This document shows, in pieces, positions 32,453-40,227 of a stretch of DNA of 64,000 bases. Positions within the stretch are counted from its first letter, which is position 1, and every line of letters starts with the position of its first letter. The position numbers and the translations under genes are program-made. The notes beneath the pieces are model-generated. The model was not told the origin of the DNA and did not search any database. It saw only the letters and a program-made list of their open reading frames with translations. Source of the stretch: Candidatus Proximibacter danicus (GTDB taxonomy: Bacteria > Pseudomonadota > Gammaproteobacteria > Burkholderiales > Rhodocyclaceae); assembly GCA_016710885.1 (NCBI GenBank), contig JADJUC010000031.1:1-64000 (forward strand), written 5' to 3'.

Positions 32453-32641
32453 ATGAGTCTCCGTTCTATTCTGTGGCTGGTGCTAATCGTCACCTGTAGC
32501 AGTGCGTTTGCGGATACCAAGTCCGACGCAGCGGTTGCATTGAAAACCATAGTCGAAGGCGACTTCTCCGTTCTCTGCGAAGTGACCGGTGATCTGACCA
32601 ATGATGGTTTCGAATCAATTAAAGGTTCCAGGCTCAATTAA
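32453..32641 (+). CDS. Exported cassette protein, probably truncated
   Basis: 62 aa from ATG 32453, eight bases after attC2. A Sec signal peptide (MSLRSILWLVLIVTCSSAFA) is followed by about 40 mature residues (DTKSDAAVALKTIVEGDF). It stops two bases before the truncated duplicate of the 34280 gene. No attC follows, so the cassette has probably lost its 3' end at this junction. Confidence 0.5.
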   Translation: MSLRSILWLVLIVTCSSAFADTKSDAAVALKTIVEGDFSVLCEVTGDLTNDGFESIKGSRLN

Positions 32642-32643
32642 AC

Positions 32644-32919
32644 ATGGGCAAAATTCTCGGTATCGTCCTCCTTTTCGTACTGATCGTCGGAGGCCTCGCC
32701 CTCTGGCGCCGTGCCCGCCGCAAGCATGGTGAACAGTTCATCGACAGCTACCCCTATCAGCGCTTCCTCGATAAGCGACTGGCGGCCAAGCGGCCGGAGC
32801 TGACGCCGACACAGCGGGAGATGGTGTTCGACGGGCTGAAAGAATACTTCCACCTGTGCAACCTCGCCGGCCGCAACATAATGGCTATGGGGGTCAGCTT
32901 GGATTCGACCTCAGAGTGA
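32644..32919 (+). pseudogene. Truncated duplicate of the Gly-rich-domain membrane protein gene
   Basis: The first 80-odd codons match the gene at 34280-34933 almost residue for residue (MGKILGIVLLF...YFHLCNLAGRN), with about 17 base differences in 245, mostly silent. After MAMG it runs into unrelated sequence and stops at SLDSTSE. It retains the membrane anchor but lacks the rest of the domain. The silent divergence argues against a very recent tandem duplication. Confidence 0.85.
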
Positions 32920-32941
32920 ATTTATCCCTGCGGAACTATCA

Positions 32942-32984
32942 CGCACTGCATGCTATTAACGTTTGACGTTATGCACGCAGTGCG
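32942..32984. promoter_or_regulatory. Nested inverted repeats, likely HigBA-type operator/promoter
   Basis: TAACGT-TTG-ACGTTA (32957-32971) sits inside a wider inverted repeat CGCACTGC/GCAGTGCG (32942-32949, 32977-32984), 14 bp before the toxin ATG. Palindromes here are typical autorepression sites for HigA antitoxins. Confidence 0.6.
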
Positions 32985-32997
32985 TTAATCTTTCTCG

Positions 32998-33279
32998 ATG
33001 GCGATCAAGAGCTTCAAGTGCAAGGATACGCAGGCGCTTTACCTCGGAAAGCGCATTCGTCAATGGGTGAATGTTGAGCGACCTGCGTTGCGCAAGCTTG
33101 AACAGCTCGACTGGTCTGCAGTTCTGGATGATCTGCGCGTACCACCCGGCAATCAACTGGAAGCTTTGAAGGGTGATCGCAAGGGGCAGTACAGCATTCG
33201 CATCAATGATCGGTGGCGAGTGTGCTTCGTCTGGACCGCAGAGGGCCCGAAGGATGTTGAGATTGTGGATTACCGCTGA
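32998..33279 (+). CDS. higB: HigB/RelE-type toxin (plasmid maintenance killer)
   Basis: 93 aa starting MAIKSFKCKDTQALYLG. The core KLEQLDWSAVLDDLRVPPGNQLEALKGDRKGQYSIRINDRWRVCFVW...DVEIVDYR is the classic HigB-1/Killer pattern, a ribosome-dependent mRNA interferase. It forms a bicistron with the HTH antitoxin 12 bp downstream (toxin-first order as in higBA). Confidence 0.92.
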   Translation: MAIKSFKCKDTQALYLGKRIRQWVNVERPALRKLEQLDWSAVLDDLRVPPGNQLEALKGDRKGQYSIRINDRWRVCFVWTAEGPKDVEIVDYR

Positions 33280-33291
33280 AGGAGTTTGATC

Positions 33292-33591
33292 ATGCGCACC
33301 GTTGCCCCTGTTTCTCCCGGTGAAATGCTGGAAGAAGAGTTCCTGAAACCGCTTGGTCTGACGAAGTACCGCCTGGCCAAAGATATTGGCGTACCCCCTC
33401 AAAGAATCGGGGATATCGTCGCGGGCAAGCGTGCCATCACGGCGGACACTGACCTGCGTCTGTGTCGTTACTTCGGCCTCAGTGATGGGTGGTGGCTTCG
33501 CGGGCAGGCCAACTACGACACGGCGATCGCACGCGAAGTGATGGGCGAAACACTCTCGCGCATTTCTCGGTGTCAGTTGCTGTCTGCCTGA
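33292..33591 (+). CDS. higA: HigA-type HTH antitoxin
   Basis: 99 aa from ATG 33292 (SD GAAGGAG). PVSPGEMLEEEFLKPLGLTKYRLAKDIGVPPQRIGDIVAGKRAIT followed by RLCRYFGLSDGWWLRGQANYD is the HigA/VapI XRE fold. Expected to neutralise the upstream HigB and repress the operon. Positions 33592-33754 contain a short GACTATAG direct repeat but no gene. Confidence 0.92.
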   Translation: MRTVAPVSPGEMLEEEFLKPLGLTKYRLAKDIGVPPQRIGDIVAGKRAITADTDLRLCRYFGLSDGWWLRGQANYDTAIAREVMGETLSRISRCQLLSA

Positions 33592-33754
33592 GCAGAACTT
33601 CGCCATTGCGCCATTGGGGTTGCCTTCAGACGACTATAGCGACTATAGGGGGCAGCATCAATTTGCCCTTCCCATCTTCGACTGCTTTGGCCATTGCTTA
33701 ATTGCATCTACAATTTAAATTGACTTCCAGACATAACGCATCTACGATTTGACT

Positions 33755-34027
33755 ATGGTCACTTTCGACGAAACCAAGCGCCAAGCGAACATTGCCAAGC
33801 ACGGCATTGATCTGGCAGCGCTACCCGGTTTCTTTGATGGTGATTTGCTGACCCGCGAAGATGCACGCGAAGCCTATGGCGAATTGCGCTTTCAGAGTAT
33901 CGGTTGGCATGCGGGAGAAATGCTGTTCGTTGTCTGGACGCCGGGTGACGACGAATGGCCCCATATCATTTCGGCACGAAAGGCGGAAAAACATGAACGC
34001 GAAGCGTGGGCACGTTTCTGTAAATGA
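33755..34027 (+). CDS. brnT: BrnT-type RNase toxin
   Basis: 90 aa starting MVTFDETKRQANIAKHGIDL. The WDExKxxxNxxKHGI-like start, REDAREAYGELRFQSIG and the C-terminal ISARKAEKHEREAW fit BrnT (DUF4258/COG2929), a RelE-fold ribonuclease. The antitoxin gene overlaps its 3' end by 35 bp. Confidence 0.88.
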   Translation: MVTFDETKRQANIAKHGIDLAALPGFFDGDLLTREDAREAYGELRFQSIGWHAGEMLFVVWTPGDDEWPHIISARKAEKHEREAWARFCK

Positions 34028-34268
34028 TGCTCCGGCGACCAAGCCGGACGACTGGAATAATGCATTTGTCACCCATTCGGCAGACGAGCTGCGCAAAGTA
34101 GTTGCCGCGCGTCGTACCCGCGGGCCAAACAAGCTTCCAACCAAGGAACAGGTTGCCGTGCGCTACAGCCCCGAGGTGCTTGCCTATTTCCGGGCTACAG
34201 GCGCAGGGTGGCAAACCAGAATGGATGAAGCGTTGCGCGAGTACGTGTCCCAACACAAGGCAGCGTAG
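33993..34268 (+). CDS. brnA: BrnA-type antitoxin
   Basis: 91 aa from ATG 33993, within brnT. C-terminal RHH-like motif (KEQVAVRYSPEVLAYFRATGAGWQTRMDEALREYV) typical of BrnA (COG3514), which binds BrnT and the operon promoter. Its end lies 11 bp before the complete copy of the Gly-rich-domain gene. Confidence 0.88.
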   Translation: MNAKRGHVSVNDAPATKPDDWNNAFVTHSADELRKVVAARRTRGPNKLPTKEQVAVRYSPEVLAYFRATGAGWQTRMDEALREYVSQHKAA

Positions 34269-34279
34269 CGCTCTCCTAT

Positions 34280-34933
34280 ATGGGCAAAATTCTCGGTATC
34301 GTCCTCCTCTTCGCACTGATCGTCGGCGGCCTCGCCCTCTGGCGCCGCGCCCGCCGCAAGCATGGCGAGCAGTTCATCGACAGCTATCCCTACCAGCGCC
34401 TCCTCGACAAGCGACTGGCGGCCAAGCGGCCGGAGCTGACGCCGGCGCAGCGGGAGATGGTGTTCGACGGGCTGAAGGAATACTTCCACCTGTGCAACCT
34501 CGCCGGCCGGAACATGGTGGCGATGCCATCGCAGGTGGTTGATGATGCGTGGCACGAGTTCATCCTGTTCACTCGGCAGTACCAGCGGTATTGCCGCGAT
34601 GCGCTTGGGCGCTTCCTGCACCATACGCCGGCCGAGGCGATGCATTCGCCGACCCAGGCATCGGAAGGCATCAAGCGCGCGTGGCGGCTGGCCTGTGCGC
34701 GCGACGGCATTGATCCGAAGACGCCCTCGCGCCTGCCGCTGCTGTTTGCGATTGACGGCCTGCTGGGCATTGCCAACGGTTTTACCTACCAACTCGATTG
34801 CCTGGCTGCCGGCAAGGCCGGCTCAGGCTACTGTGCCAGCCATATCGGCTGCAGCAGTGGCTGTTCCGGCGATTCCGGTAGCAGCGACAGCGGCGACAGT
34901 GGCTGTGGTGGGGGCTGCGGCGGAGGCGACTGA
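34280..34933 (+). CDS. Gly-rich-domain membrane protein (complete copy)
   Basis: 217 aa. N-terminal membrane anchor (ILGIVLLFALIVGGLALW), then a GRDP-like domain (LTPAQREMVFDGLKEYFHLCNLAGRNMV, VVDDAWHEFILFTRQYQRYC) and a C-terminal tail rich in Gly, Ser and Cys (CSSGCSGDSGSSDSG...). Found sporadically in proteobacteria; function unknown. A truncated copy lies 1.6 kb upstream, with two toxin-antitoxin pairs between them. Confidence 0.75.
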   Translation: MGKILGIVLLFALIVGGLALWRRARRKHGEQFIDSYPYQRLLDKRLAAKRPELTPAQREMVFDGLKEYFHLCNLAGRNMVAMPSQVVDDAWHEFILFTRQYQRYCRDALGRFLHHTPAEAMHSPTQASEGIKRAWRLACARDGIDPKTPSRLPLLFAIDGLLGIANGFTYQLDCLAAGKAGSGYCASHIGCSSGCSGDSGSSDSGDSGCGGGCGGGD

Positions 34934-34955
34934 CCTCCGCCGATGGGCCACTCCG

Positions 34956-35603
34956 CTAAAATTTCAGCAGGTCGAAGCGGGTCAGGGTCACGTTGCGCGA
35001 GACCACGGGTGCATTGGCCAGATGCCACGCAGTGTATTGCTCGCTGTAAGGCGTGTCCGACATGCCATCGATCGGGACGATCACCTTCATGCCGCGCAAT
35101 GAAGCGCCGCTGGCGGTGTAGAGCACGGCGCCCTGGGCGGCAGTGCCGATGGCGATGACAGTGGTTACGCCGCCGTCCTTGAGAATCTTCTCCAGATCGG
35201 TATTCATGAATTTGTCGACGCCGGTCGATACCACCGGTTCGCTGTCGAGCGGATAAACCTCGGGCCGCGTGTCGGCCCGCTTGCCGGCCGCGCCGGTGGC
35301 GAAAGCCACGACCATTCCTTTTTCGCGCGCCGTTTCGAGCAGCTTCTTCACGGCCGGCAATTGCGCCATGCAGCGCGGTCGATTGGTGCAGTTGGGGGTG
35401 ACGAAGTCGAGCATCAACAGGGCCGTCGTCTTTGGATCGATGGTCACCGGCTTCAGTTCTGGCAGCGGTGGGGCCTTGATGCTGGCCCAGTCGTCGACGA
35501 TGCTTTGCGCCGAGACGGCACTGGCAGCGATCAGGGCGGCAGCAGCGAAAACCAGTGCCAGGCTGCGCCGGCGGGACCTTTCCGGGATCTCTTGGACATT
35601 CAT
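34956..35603 (-). CDS. Isochorismatase-family protein, exported, nucleophile Cys absent
   Basis: 215 aa from ATG 35603 (SD AAGGAGACAATCG). Signal peptide (SLALVFAAAALIAASAVSA). The hydrolase fold is visible: catalytic Asp in ALLMLDFVTPN, then MVVAFATG. At the loop that normally carries the nucleophile Cys the sequence is GTAAQGAVLYTA, with Ala where Cys is expected. It may therefore be a non-catalytic periplasmic member. Convergent with the 34280 gene. Confidence 0.75.
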   Translation of the reverse strand: MNVQEIPERSRRRSLALVFAAAALIAASAVSAQSIVDDWASIKAPPLPELKPVTIDPKTTALLMLDFVTPNCTNRPRCMAQLPAVKKLLETAREKGMVVAFATGAAGKRADTRPEVYPLDSEPVVSTGVDKFMNTDLEKILKDGGVTTVIAIGTAAQGAVLYTASGASLRGMKVIVPIDGMSDTPYSEQYTAWHLANAPVVSRNVTLTRFDLLKF

Positions 35604-35686
35604 CGATTGTCTCCTTGAGTACATTGTGATGGCGGGGGCAACGTGTATCCTACTTCTCTCGGACAAGAACCCAGGAGAACAGTTTC

Positions 35687-36118
35687 ATGAACAAGGTAGG
35701 CGGCTACAACATTGAAGACCTGCAACCCGGCATGAGCGCCAGCGTCAGCAAAACTGTGACCGAGGCCGACATCATCCTGTTTGCCGGCGTGTCGACCGAC
35801 ATCAATCCGGCGCATCTGGACGAGGAATACGCCAAGGGCACCCAGTTCGGCGGCCGCATCGCCCACGGCATGCTTTCGGCCAGCTTCATCTCCGCCGTGC
35901 TGGCCAACAAGCTGCCCGGTGCCGGCACCATCTATCTTGGCCAGACGCTGAAATTCAAGGCGCCGGTACGCATCGGCGAGACGGTAACGGCGACCGTGAC
36001 GGTACGCGAAGTGGTCGTTGCCAAGAAGCGTTGCATCCTCGATGCCGTGTGCACGGTGGCCGGCAAGACGGTGATCGAGGGCGAGTCGACAATGTATTGC
36101 ACCTCCGAGAAGGACTGA
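35687..36118 (+). CDS. MaoC-type (R)-specific enoyl-CoA hydratase
   Basis: 143 aa hot-dog fold. The hydratase-2 motif FAGVSTDINPAHLDEEYAKGTQFGGRIAHGML contains the catalytic Asp and His. Single-domain and similar in size to PhaJ, which supplies (R)-3-hydroxyacyl-CoA for polyhydroxyalkanoate synthesis. No pha genes are adjacent, so substrate is uncertain. SD CAGGAGAACAGTTTC. Confidence 0.88.
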   Translation: MNKVGGYNIEDLQPGMSASVSKTVTEADIILFAGVSTDINPAHLDEEYAKGTQFGGRIAHGMLSASFISAVLANKLPGAGTIYLGQTLKFKAPVRIGETVTATVTVREVVVAKKRCILDAVCTVAGKTVIEGESTMYCTSEKD

Positions 36119-36141
36119 AACGTATTCGGACGGGTTGCATG

Positions 36142-36165
36142 AAAATGGGGCCGACTGGCCCCATT
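36142..36165. terminator. Bidirectional terminator between maoC and rng
   Basis: AAATGGGGCC-GACT-GGCCCCATTT, a near-perfect 10-bp stem with A-rich 5' and T-rich 3' flanks, located in the 48-bp gap between two convergent genes. Confidence 0.85.
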
Positions 36166-36166
36166 T

Positions 36167-37630
36167 CTACATCAGCACGATGTCGTACTGTTCCTGTGAA
36201 TAGCTGGGTTCAGCCTGGAGCGATACCGGCTTTTCGATGAAATCGGAGAGCATCGCCAGCCCCTGCGATTCCTCATCGAGGAACAGGTCGATCACCGATG
36301 GCGCGCCGATCACCCGGTATTCGCGGGCGTTGAACTGGCGGGCTTCGCGCAGCAGTTCGCGCAGAATGTCGTAGCAGACCGTGCGTGCCGTTCGTACCTC
36401 ACCGCGACCGTCGCAGGTCGGGCACTGTTCGCACAGCACGTGCGCCAGGGATTCGCGGGTGCGCTTACGTGTCATTTCGACCAGCCCCAGCGCCGTGAAG
36501 CCGTTGACCGTCAAACGCGTGTGGTCGCGCGACAGGGCCTTGTTGAACTCGGAGAGGACGGCCGCCCGATGTTCGGCGCTCTCCATGTCGATGAAGTCGA
36601 TGATGATGATGCCGCCGAGGTTGCGCAGGCGCAGTTGCCGCGCGATGGTCTGCGTGGCTTCGAGGTTGGTCTTGAAAATGGTGTCGTCGAAGTTGCGCAC
36701 GCCGACGAAACCGCCGGTGTTAACGTCGATGGTGGTCATCGCTTCGGTCTGGTCGATGATCAGGTAGCCGCCGGACTTGAGTTCGACACGGCGGGCCAGT
36801 GCCTTCTGGATTTCGTCTTCGACACCGAACAGGTCGAACAGCGGACGCTCGCCGGTGTAGTGCTCCAGCATGCTGCGCACGGCCGGGGTGTAGATATCGG
36901 CGAAGCTGGTCAGTCGATGGAAGTTCTCGCGCGAGTCGATGACGATACGCACGGTTTCCGGGTTGACGAAGTCGCGCAGCACGCGCTGGGCAAGGTTGAG
37001 TTCCTGGTAGATCAGCGAGGGGGCGGCGGCCTTCCGGGTGCGGGTGCGTAGCTCGGTCCAGATTTTCCGCAGATAGGCGATATCGTTGGCCAGGTCGCCT
37101 TCGGAAGCCCCTTCGGCCATCGTGCGCACGATGAAGCCACCCGTTTCGTCCTCCGGAACCAGTTGCGTCAGCTTTTCGCGGAGGGACTCGCGCTCGGCTT
37201 CATCCTCGATGCGCTGCGAGACGCCGATGTGCTTTTCCTGCGGCAGATAGACCAGCATGCGGCCGGCAATCGAAATCTGGGTGGAGAGTCGAGCGCCCTT
37301 GGTGCCGATCGGATCCTTGATCACCTGCACCATCAGGCTCTGGCCTTCGGAAAGCATGCGCTCGATGGGGCGTGGCGGCTCGCTGCCGTGGCCGTTGGGG
37401 CGGGCTTCGAGAATGTCGGCCACGTGCAGGAAAGCGGTGCGCTCGAGGCCGATCTCGATGAACGCCGACTGCATGCCGGGCAGGATGCGTACGACCTTGC
37501 CCATGTAGACGTTGCCGACCAGCCCGCGCGAGCCGTTGCGTTCGATATGCAGTTCCTGCGCAACGCCTTGGTGCATGACGGCGACACGGGTTTCCTGCGG
37601 CGTGAAGTTGATCAGGATCTGTTCTGGCAT
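36167..37630 (-). CDS. rng: Ribonuclease G
   Basis: 487 aa, full length. N-terminal S1 domain (LVGNVYMGKVVRILPGMQSAFIEIGLERTAFLH), catalytic Mg-binding Asp residues in TTIDVNTGGFVG and IIIIDFIDM, and the Zn-link CEQCPTCDGRG. Cleaves AU-rich single-stranded RNA and matures the 5' end of 16S rRNA. In many betaproteobacteria rng follows maf; here maf is 3 kb away. Confidence 0.95.
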   Translation of the reverse strand: MPEQILINFTPQETRVAVMHQGVAQELHIERNGSRGLVGNVYMGKVVRILPGMQSAFIEIGLERTAFLHVADILEARPNGHGSEPPRPIERMLSEGQSLMVQVIKDPIGTKGARLSTQISIAGRMLVYLPQEKHIGVSQRIEDEAERESLREKLTQLVPEDETGGFIVRTMAEGASEGDLANDIAYLRKIWTELRTRTRKAAAPSLIYQELNLAQRVLRDFVNPETVRIVIDSRENFHRLTSFADIYTPAVRSMLEHYTGERPLFDLFGVEDEIQKALARRVELKSGGYLIIDQTEAMTTIDVNTGGFVGVRNFDDTIFKTNLEATQTIARQLRLRNLGGIIIIDFIDMESAEHRAAVLSEFNKALSRDHTRLTVNGFTALGLVEMTRKRTRESLAHVLCEQCPTCDGRGEVRTARTVCYDILRELLREARQFNAREYRVIGAPSVIDLFLDEESQGLAMLSDFIEKPVSLQAEPSYSQEQYDIVLM

Positions 37631-37678
37631 GGTTTTGTGGGGCGCAAAGGCTGCTTGTCTTTCCGTTCCTTGTTAGGC

Positions 37679-37765
37679 GCTTCGATACGGCAGCCTTGCC
37701 GCCTGCTCAGCACGAACGGAGAAGAGGCCGTTCGCCCTGAGTAGCGCATAGCGCGTATCGAAGGG
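37679..37765. repeat. REP-like palindromic element
   Basis: Left arm CGCTTCGATACGG...GCTCAGCACGAACGG and right arm CCGTTCGCCCTGAG...CGCGTATCGAAGGG are inverted copies around GAGAAGAGG. Elements with the core TTCG..CTCAG..GAACGG are common in intergenic regions of betaproteobacteria. It lies between divergent rng and trhP. Positions 37631-37844 hold no other gene. Confidence 0.65.
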
Positions 37766-37844
37766 CATGACGCGGATGGCGGGGGATGCAAGGCGCCTGA
37801 GCCGTATAATGGTCGAATTCCCCGGATTGTACCGTTTCTACCCC

Positions 37845-39098
37845 ATGAAAACCCCTGAGCTTCTTGCCCCCGCCGGTTCGCTGGCGATGATGCGTACCGC
37901 CTTCGCTTTCGGCGCCGATGCCGTCTATGCCGGCCAGCCGCGCTACAGCCTGCGCGCGCGCAACAACGAGTTCGGCGACATGGAGACCTTCGCCGGCGCG
38001 GTGAAGGAAGCCCATGCCGGCGGCCACAAGTTCTTCGTGGTCAGCAACATCTTCCCGCACAACGCCAAGATCAAGACCTACCTCGACGACATGGCGCCGG
38101 TCATCGACATGCAGCCGGACGCGCTGATCATGGCCGACCCCGGCCTGATCATGATGGTGCGCGAGCGCTGGCCCGACATGCCGGTGCACCTCTCGGTGCA
38201 GTCGAACACGGTGAACTGGGCGGCGGTGAAGTTCTGGCAGACGATGGGCCTCTCCCGCGTCATCCTCTCCCGCGAACTGTCGCTGGAAGAGGTCGCCGAA
38301 ATCCGCCAGCAGTGCCCGGACATGGAGCTCGAAGTCTTCATTCATGGCGCGCTATGCATCGCCTACTCCGGCCGTTGCCTGCTCTCCGGCTACTTCAACC
38401 ACCGCGATCCGAACCAGGGCACCTGCACCAACAGCTGTCGCTGGGACTACAAGGTGCAGCCGGCCAAGGAGGACGCGGCAGGCGACGTCTGGCTGATCGA
38501 GGAGAAGGAGCGCCCGGGCGAGCATATGCCGATTGAGGAAGACGAGCACGGCACCTACATCATGAACTCGAAGGACCTGCGCGCCATCGAGCACGTGCAG
38601 AAGCTGGTGGCCATGGGCATCGACTCGCTGAAGATCGAAGGGCGCACCAAATCACCCTACTATGCCGCCCGCACCTGCCAGGCCTACCGTCAGGCCATCG
38701 ACGACGCCGTCGCCGGCCGTGCGCTTGATCCAGCCCTGCTGGCGCAGCTCGACGGGCTGGCCAACCGCGGTTACACCGACGGCTTCTACCAGCGCCACCA
38801 CGACGCCGATTACCAGAACTACCTGCGCGGCCACTCCGAATCGGCACGCAGCCTCTATGTCGGCGATGTCGTTGCATACGACGCGGCGCGCGGGCTGGCC
38901 GAAATCGATGTGAAGAACCGCTTCTCAATAGGCGACCGGCTGGAAATCATCCACCCCACTGGCAACAGCGAACTGGCGCTGGCGCGCATGGAAAACACCG
39001 TAGGCGCCGCCATCGAAGTTGCGCCCGGCAACGGCCACCGCGTCTGGGTGCCGCTGCCGGAAGCGAGCATCGGCGCCTACGTCGCACGCTTCGTCTGA
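37845..39098 (+). CDS. trhP: tRNA 5-hydroxyuridine hydroxylase, U32 family
   Basis: 417 aa from ATG 37845. U32 peptidase-like fold (KTPELLAPAGSLAMMRTAFAFGADAVYAG) with the conserved block EVFIHGALCIAYSGRCLLSGYF and the Cys cluster QGTCTNSCRW. TrhP (YegQ) makes 5-hydroxyuridine at wobble position 34 of tRNAs. Slightly shorter than the E. coli protein (about 453 aa) at the C-terminus. Confidence 0.9.
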   Translation: MKTPELLAPAGSLAMMRTAFAFGADAVYAGQPRYSLRARNNEFGDMETFAGAVKEAHAGGHKFFVVSNIFPHNAKIKTYLDDMAPVIDMQPDALIMADPGLIMMVRERWPDMPVHLSVQSNTVNWAAVKFWQTMGLSRVILSRELSLEEVAEIRQQCPDMELEVFIHGALCIAYSGRCLLSGYFNHRDPNQGTCTNSCRWDYKVQPAKEDAAGDVWLIEEKERPGEHMPIEEDEHGTYIMNSKDLRAIEHVQKLVAMGIDSLKIEGRTKSPYYAARTCQAYRQAIDDAVAGRALDPALLAQLDGLANRGYTDGFYQRHHDADYQNYLRGHSESARSLYVGDVVAYDAARGLAEIDVKNRFSIGDRLEIIHPTGNSELALARMENTVGAAIEVAPGNGHRVWVPLPEASIGAYVARFV

Positions 39099-40227
39099 TG
39101 CCGCATTCGCAGTCACACCCGCGGTTACATCCGCAGTTACACAGTTACATCTTTTCGTCGATATTTCTTCCCACGGCTTCGGCCATCTGGCCCAGACCGG
39201 GCCGGTCATCGAAGCTTTGGCAGCGCGGATGCCCGAGCTGCGGCTGACCATCCGCAGCGGCCTGCCGGAGCGCCAGTTGCGCCTGCGTATCGGTCATGAT
39301 TTCGACTACATCGGCGGCGCCAGCGACGATGCTTTCCTGATGCACGACGCCGTGCACATCGACCATGCCGCATCGGCGGCGGCCTATCGTGCGGCGCATG
39401 CCGACTGGTCGGCACGGGTTGATCGTGAGGCTGCCTGGCTCTCCGGGCTGGCCCCGGATGCCGTGCTCTCCAACATCTCGTGTTTGCCGCTGGCGGGCGC
39501 CAGGCGGGCGAATATCCCGGCGGTCGCGATGTGTTCGCTCAACTGGGCTGACCAGTTCAAGCATTTGTTTGCTGGTGAGGCGTGGGCGGAAAAAATCCAT
39601 GCCGAGCTGCTGGCGGCTTATGCCGGCGCCGATATCTTCCTGCGCTGTACGCCGGCGATGCCGATGCCGGACCTGGGCAATACCCAAGATATCCCGCCAC
39701 TGGCGCGTGCCGGCACCCGCTGCCGGGCAGCGATCGACGAGAGGCTCGGTACGCAAGCGGAGCGGCTGGTGCTGGTGGTCATGGGAGGGATTGGATACCA
39801 ATTGCCCATCGCCTGCTGGCCGCAGCTAGCCGGCGTGCGCTGGCTGGTCAGGGATGCGGTTGATGCAAGCCGTACCGATATCTTGGCCTATAGCAGTCTC
39901 GGTTTCCATTTCCCGGATTTGCTGGCGAGTGTCGATGCTGTTGTCACCAAACCGGGTTACGGCATGTTTGTCGAGTCTGCGGTGGCCGGTACGCCGGTGC
40001 TGTATCTCCGGCGCAAGGATTGGCCCGAGCAGGACGTGTTGATCGACTGGCTACTGCGGGAGGGAACAGCGGCTGAAGTGTGCCCGGAGGATTTTGATTC
40101 CGGGAACCTGTTGCCGCAGCTGGAAAATCTCTGGCGCCAGCCGCGCAAGCCGGTCACTGCCAGCGGTGCGTCCGAAGCTGCTGCCGCGATTGAAAATCTG
40201 CTTATACGGGGTGGCCGAAGCGCCTGA
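39019..40227 (+). CDS. Putative glycosyltransferase-like protein, start unclear
   Basis: The conserved part begins LHLFVDISSHGFGHLAQTGPVIEAL near 39148 and ends at 40227 (about 360 aa). The GT-B-like pattern includes GHLAQTGPV near the N-terminus, LVLVVMGGIGYQL and KPGYGMFVESAVAGTPVLYL. No ATG or GTG lies close to the conserved N-terminus; the nearest in-frame start is TTG 39019, overlapping trhP by 80 bp. A GTTACA-type direct repeat (39108-39150) sits exactly where a start would be expected. Substrate unknown. Confidence 0.7.
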   Translation: MRPATATASGCRCRKRASAPTSHASSDAAFAVTPAVTSAVTQLHLFVDISSHGFGHLAQTGPVIEALAARMPELRLTIRSGLPERQLRLRIGHDFDYIGGASDDAFLMHDAVHIDHAASAAAYRAAHADWSARVDREAAWLSGLAPDAVLSNISCLPLAGARRANIPAVAMCSLNWADQFKHLFAGEAWAEKIHAELLAAYAGADIFLRCTPAMPMPDLGNTQDIPPLARAGTRCRAAIDERLGTQAERLVLVVMGGIGYQLPIACWPQLAGVRWLVRDAVDASRTDILAYSSLGFHFPDLLASVDAVVTKPGYGMFVESAVAGTPVLYLRRKDWPEQDVLIDWLLREGTAAEVCPEDFDSGNLLPQLENLWRQPRKPVTASGASEAAAAIENLLIRGGRSA

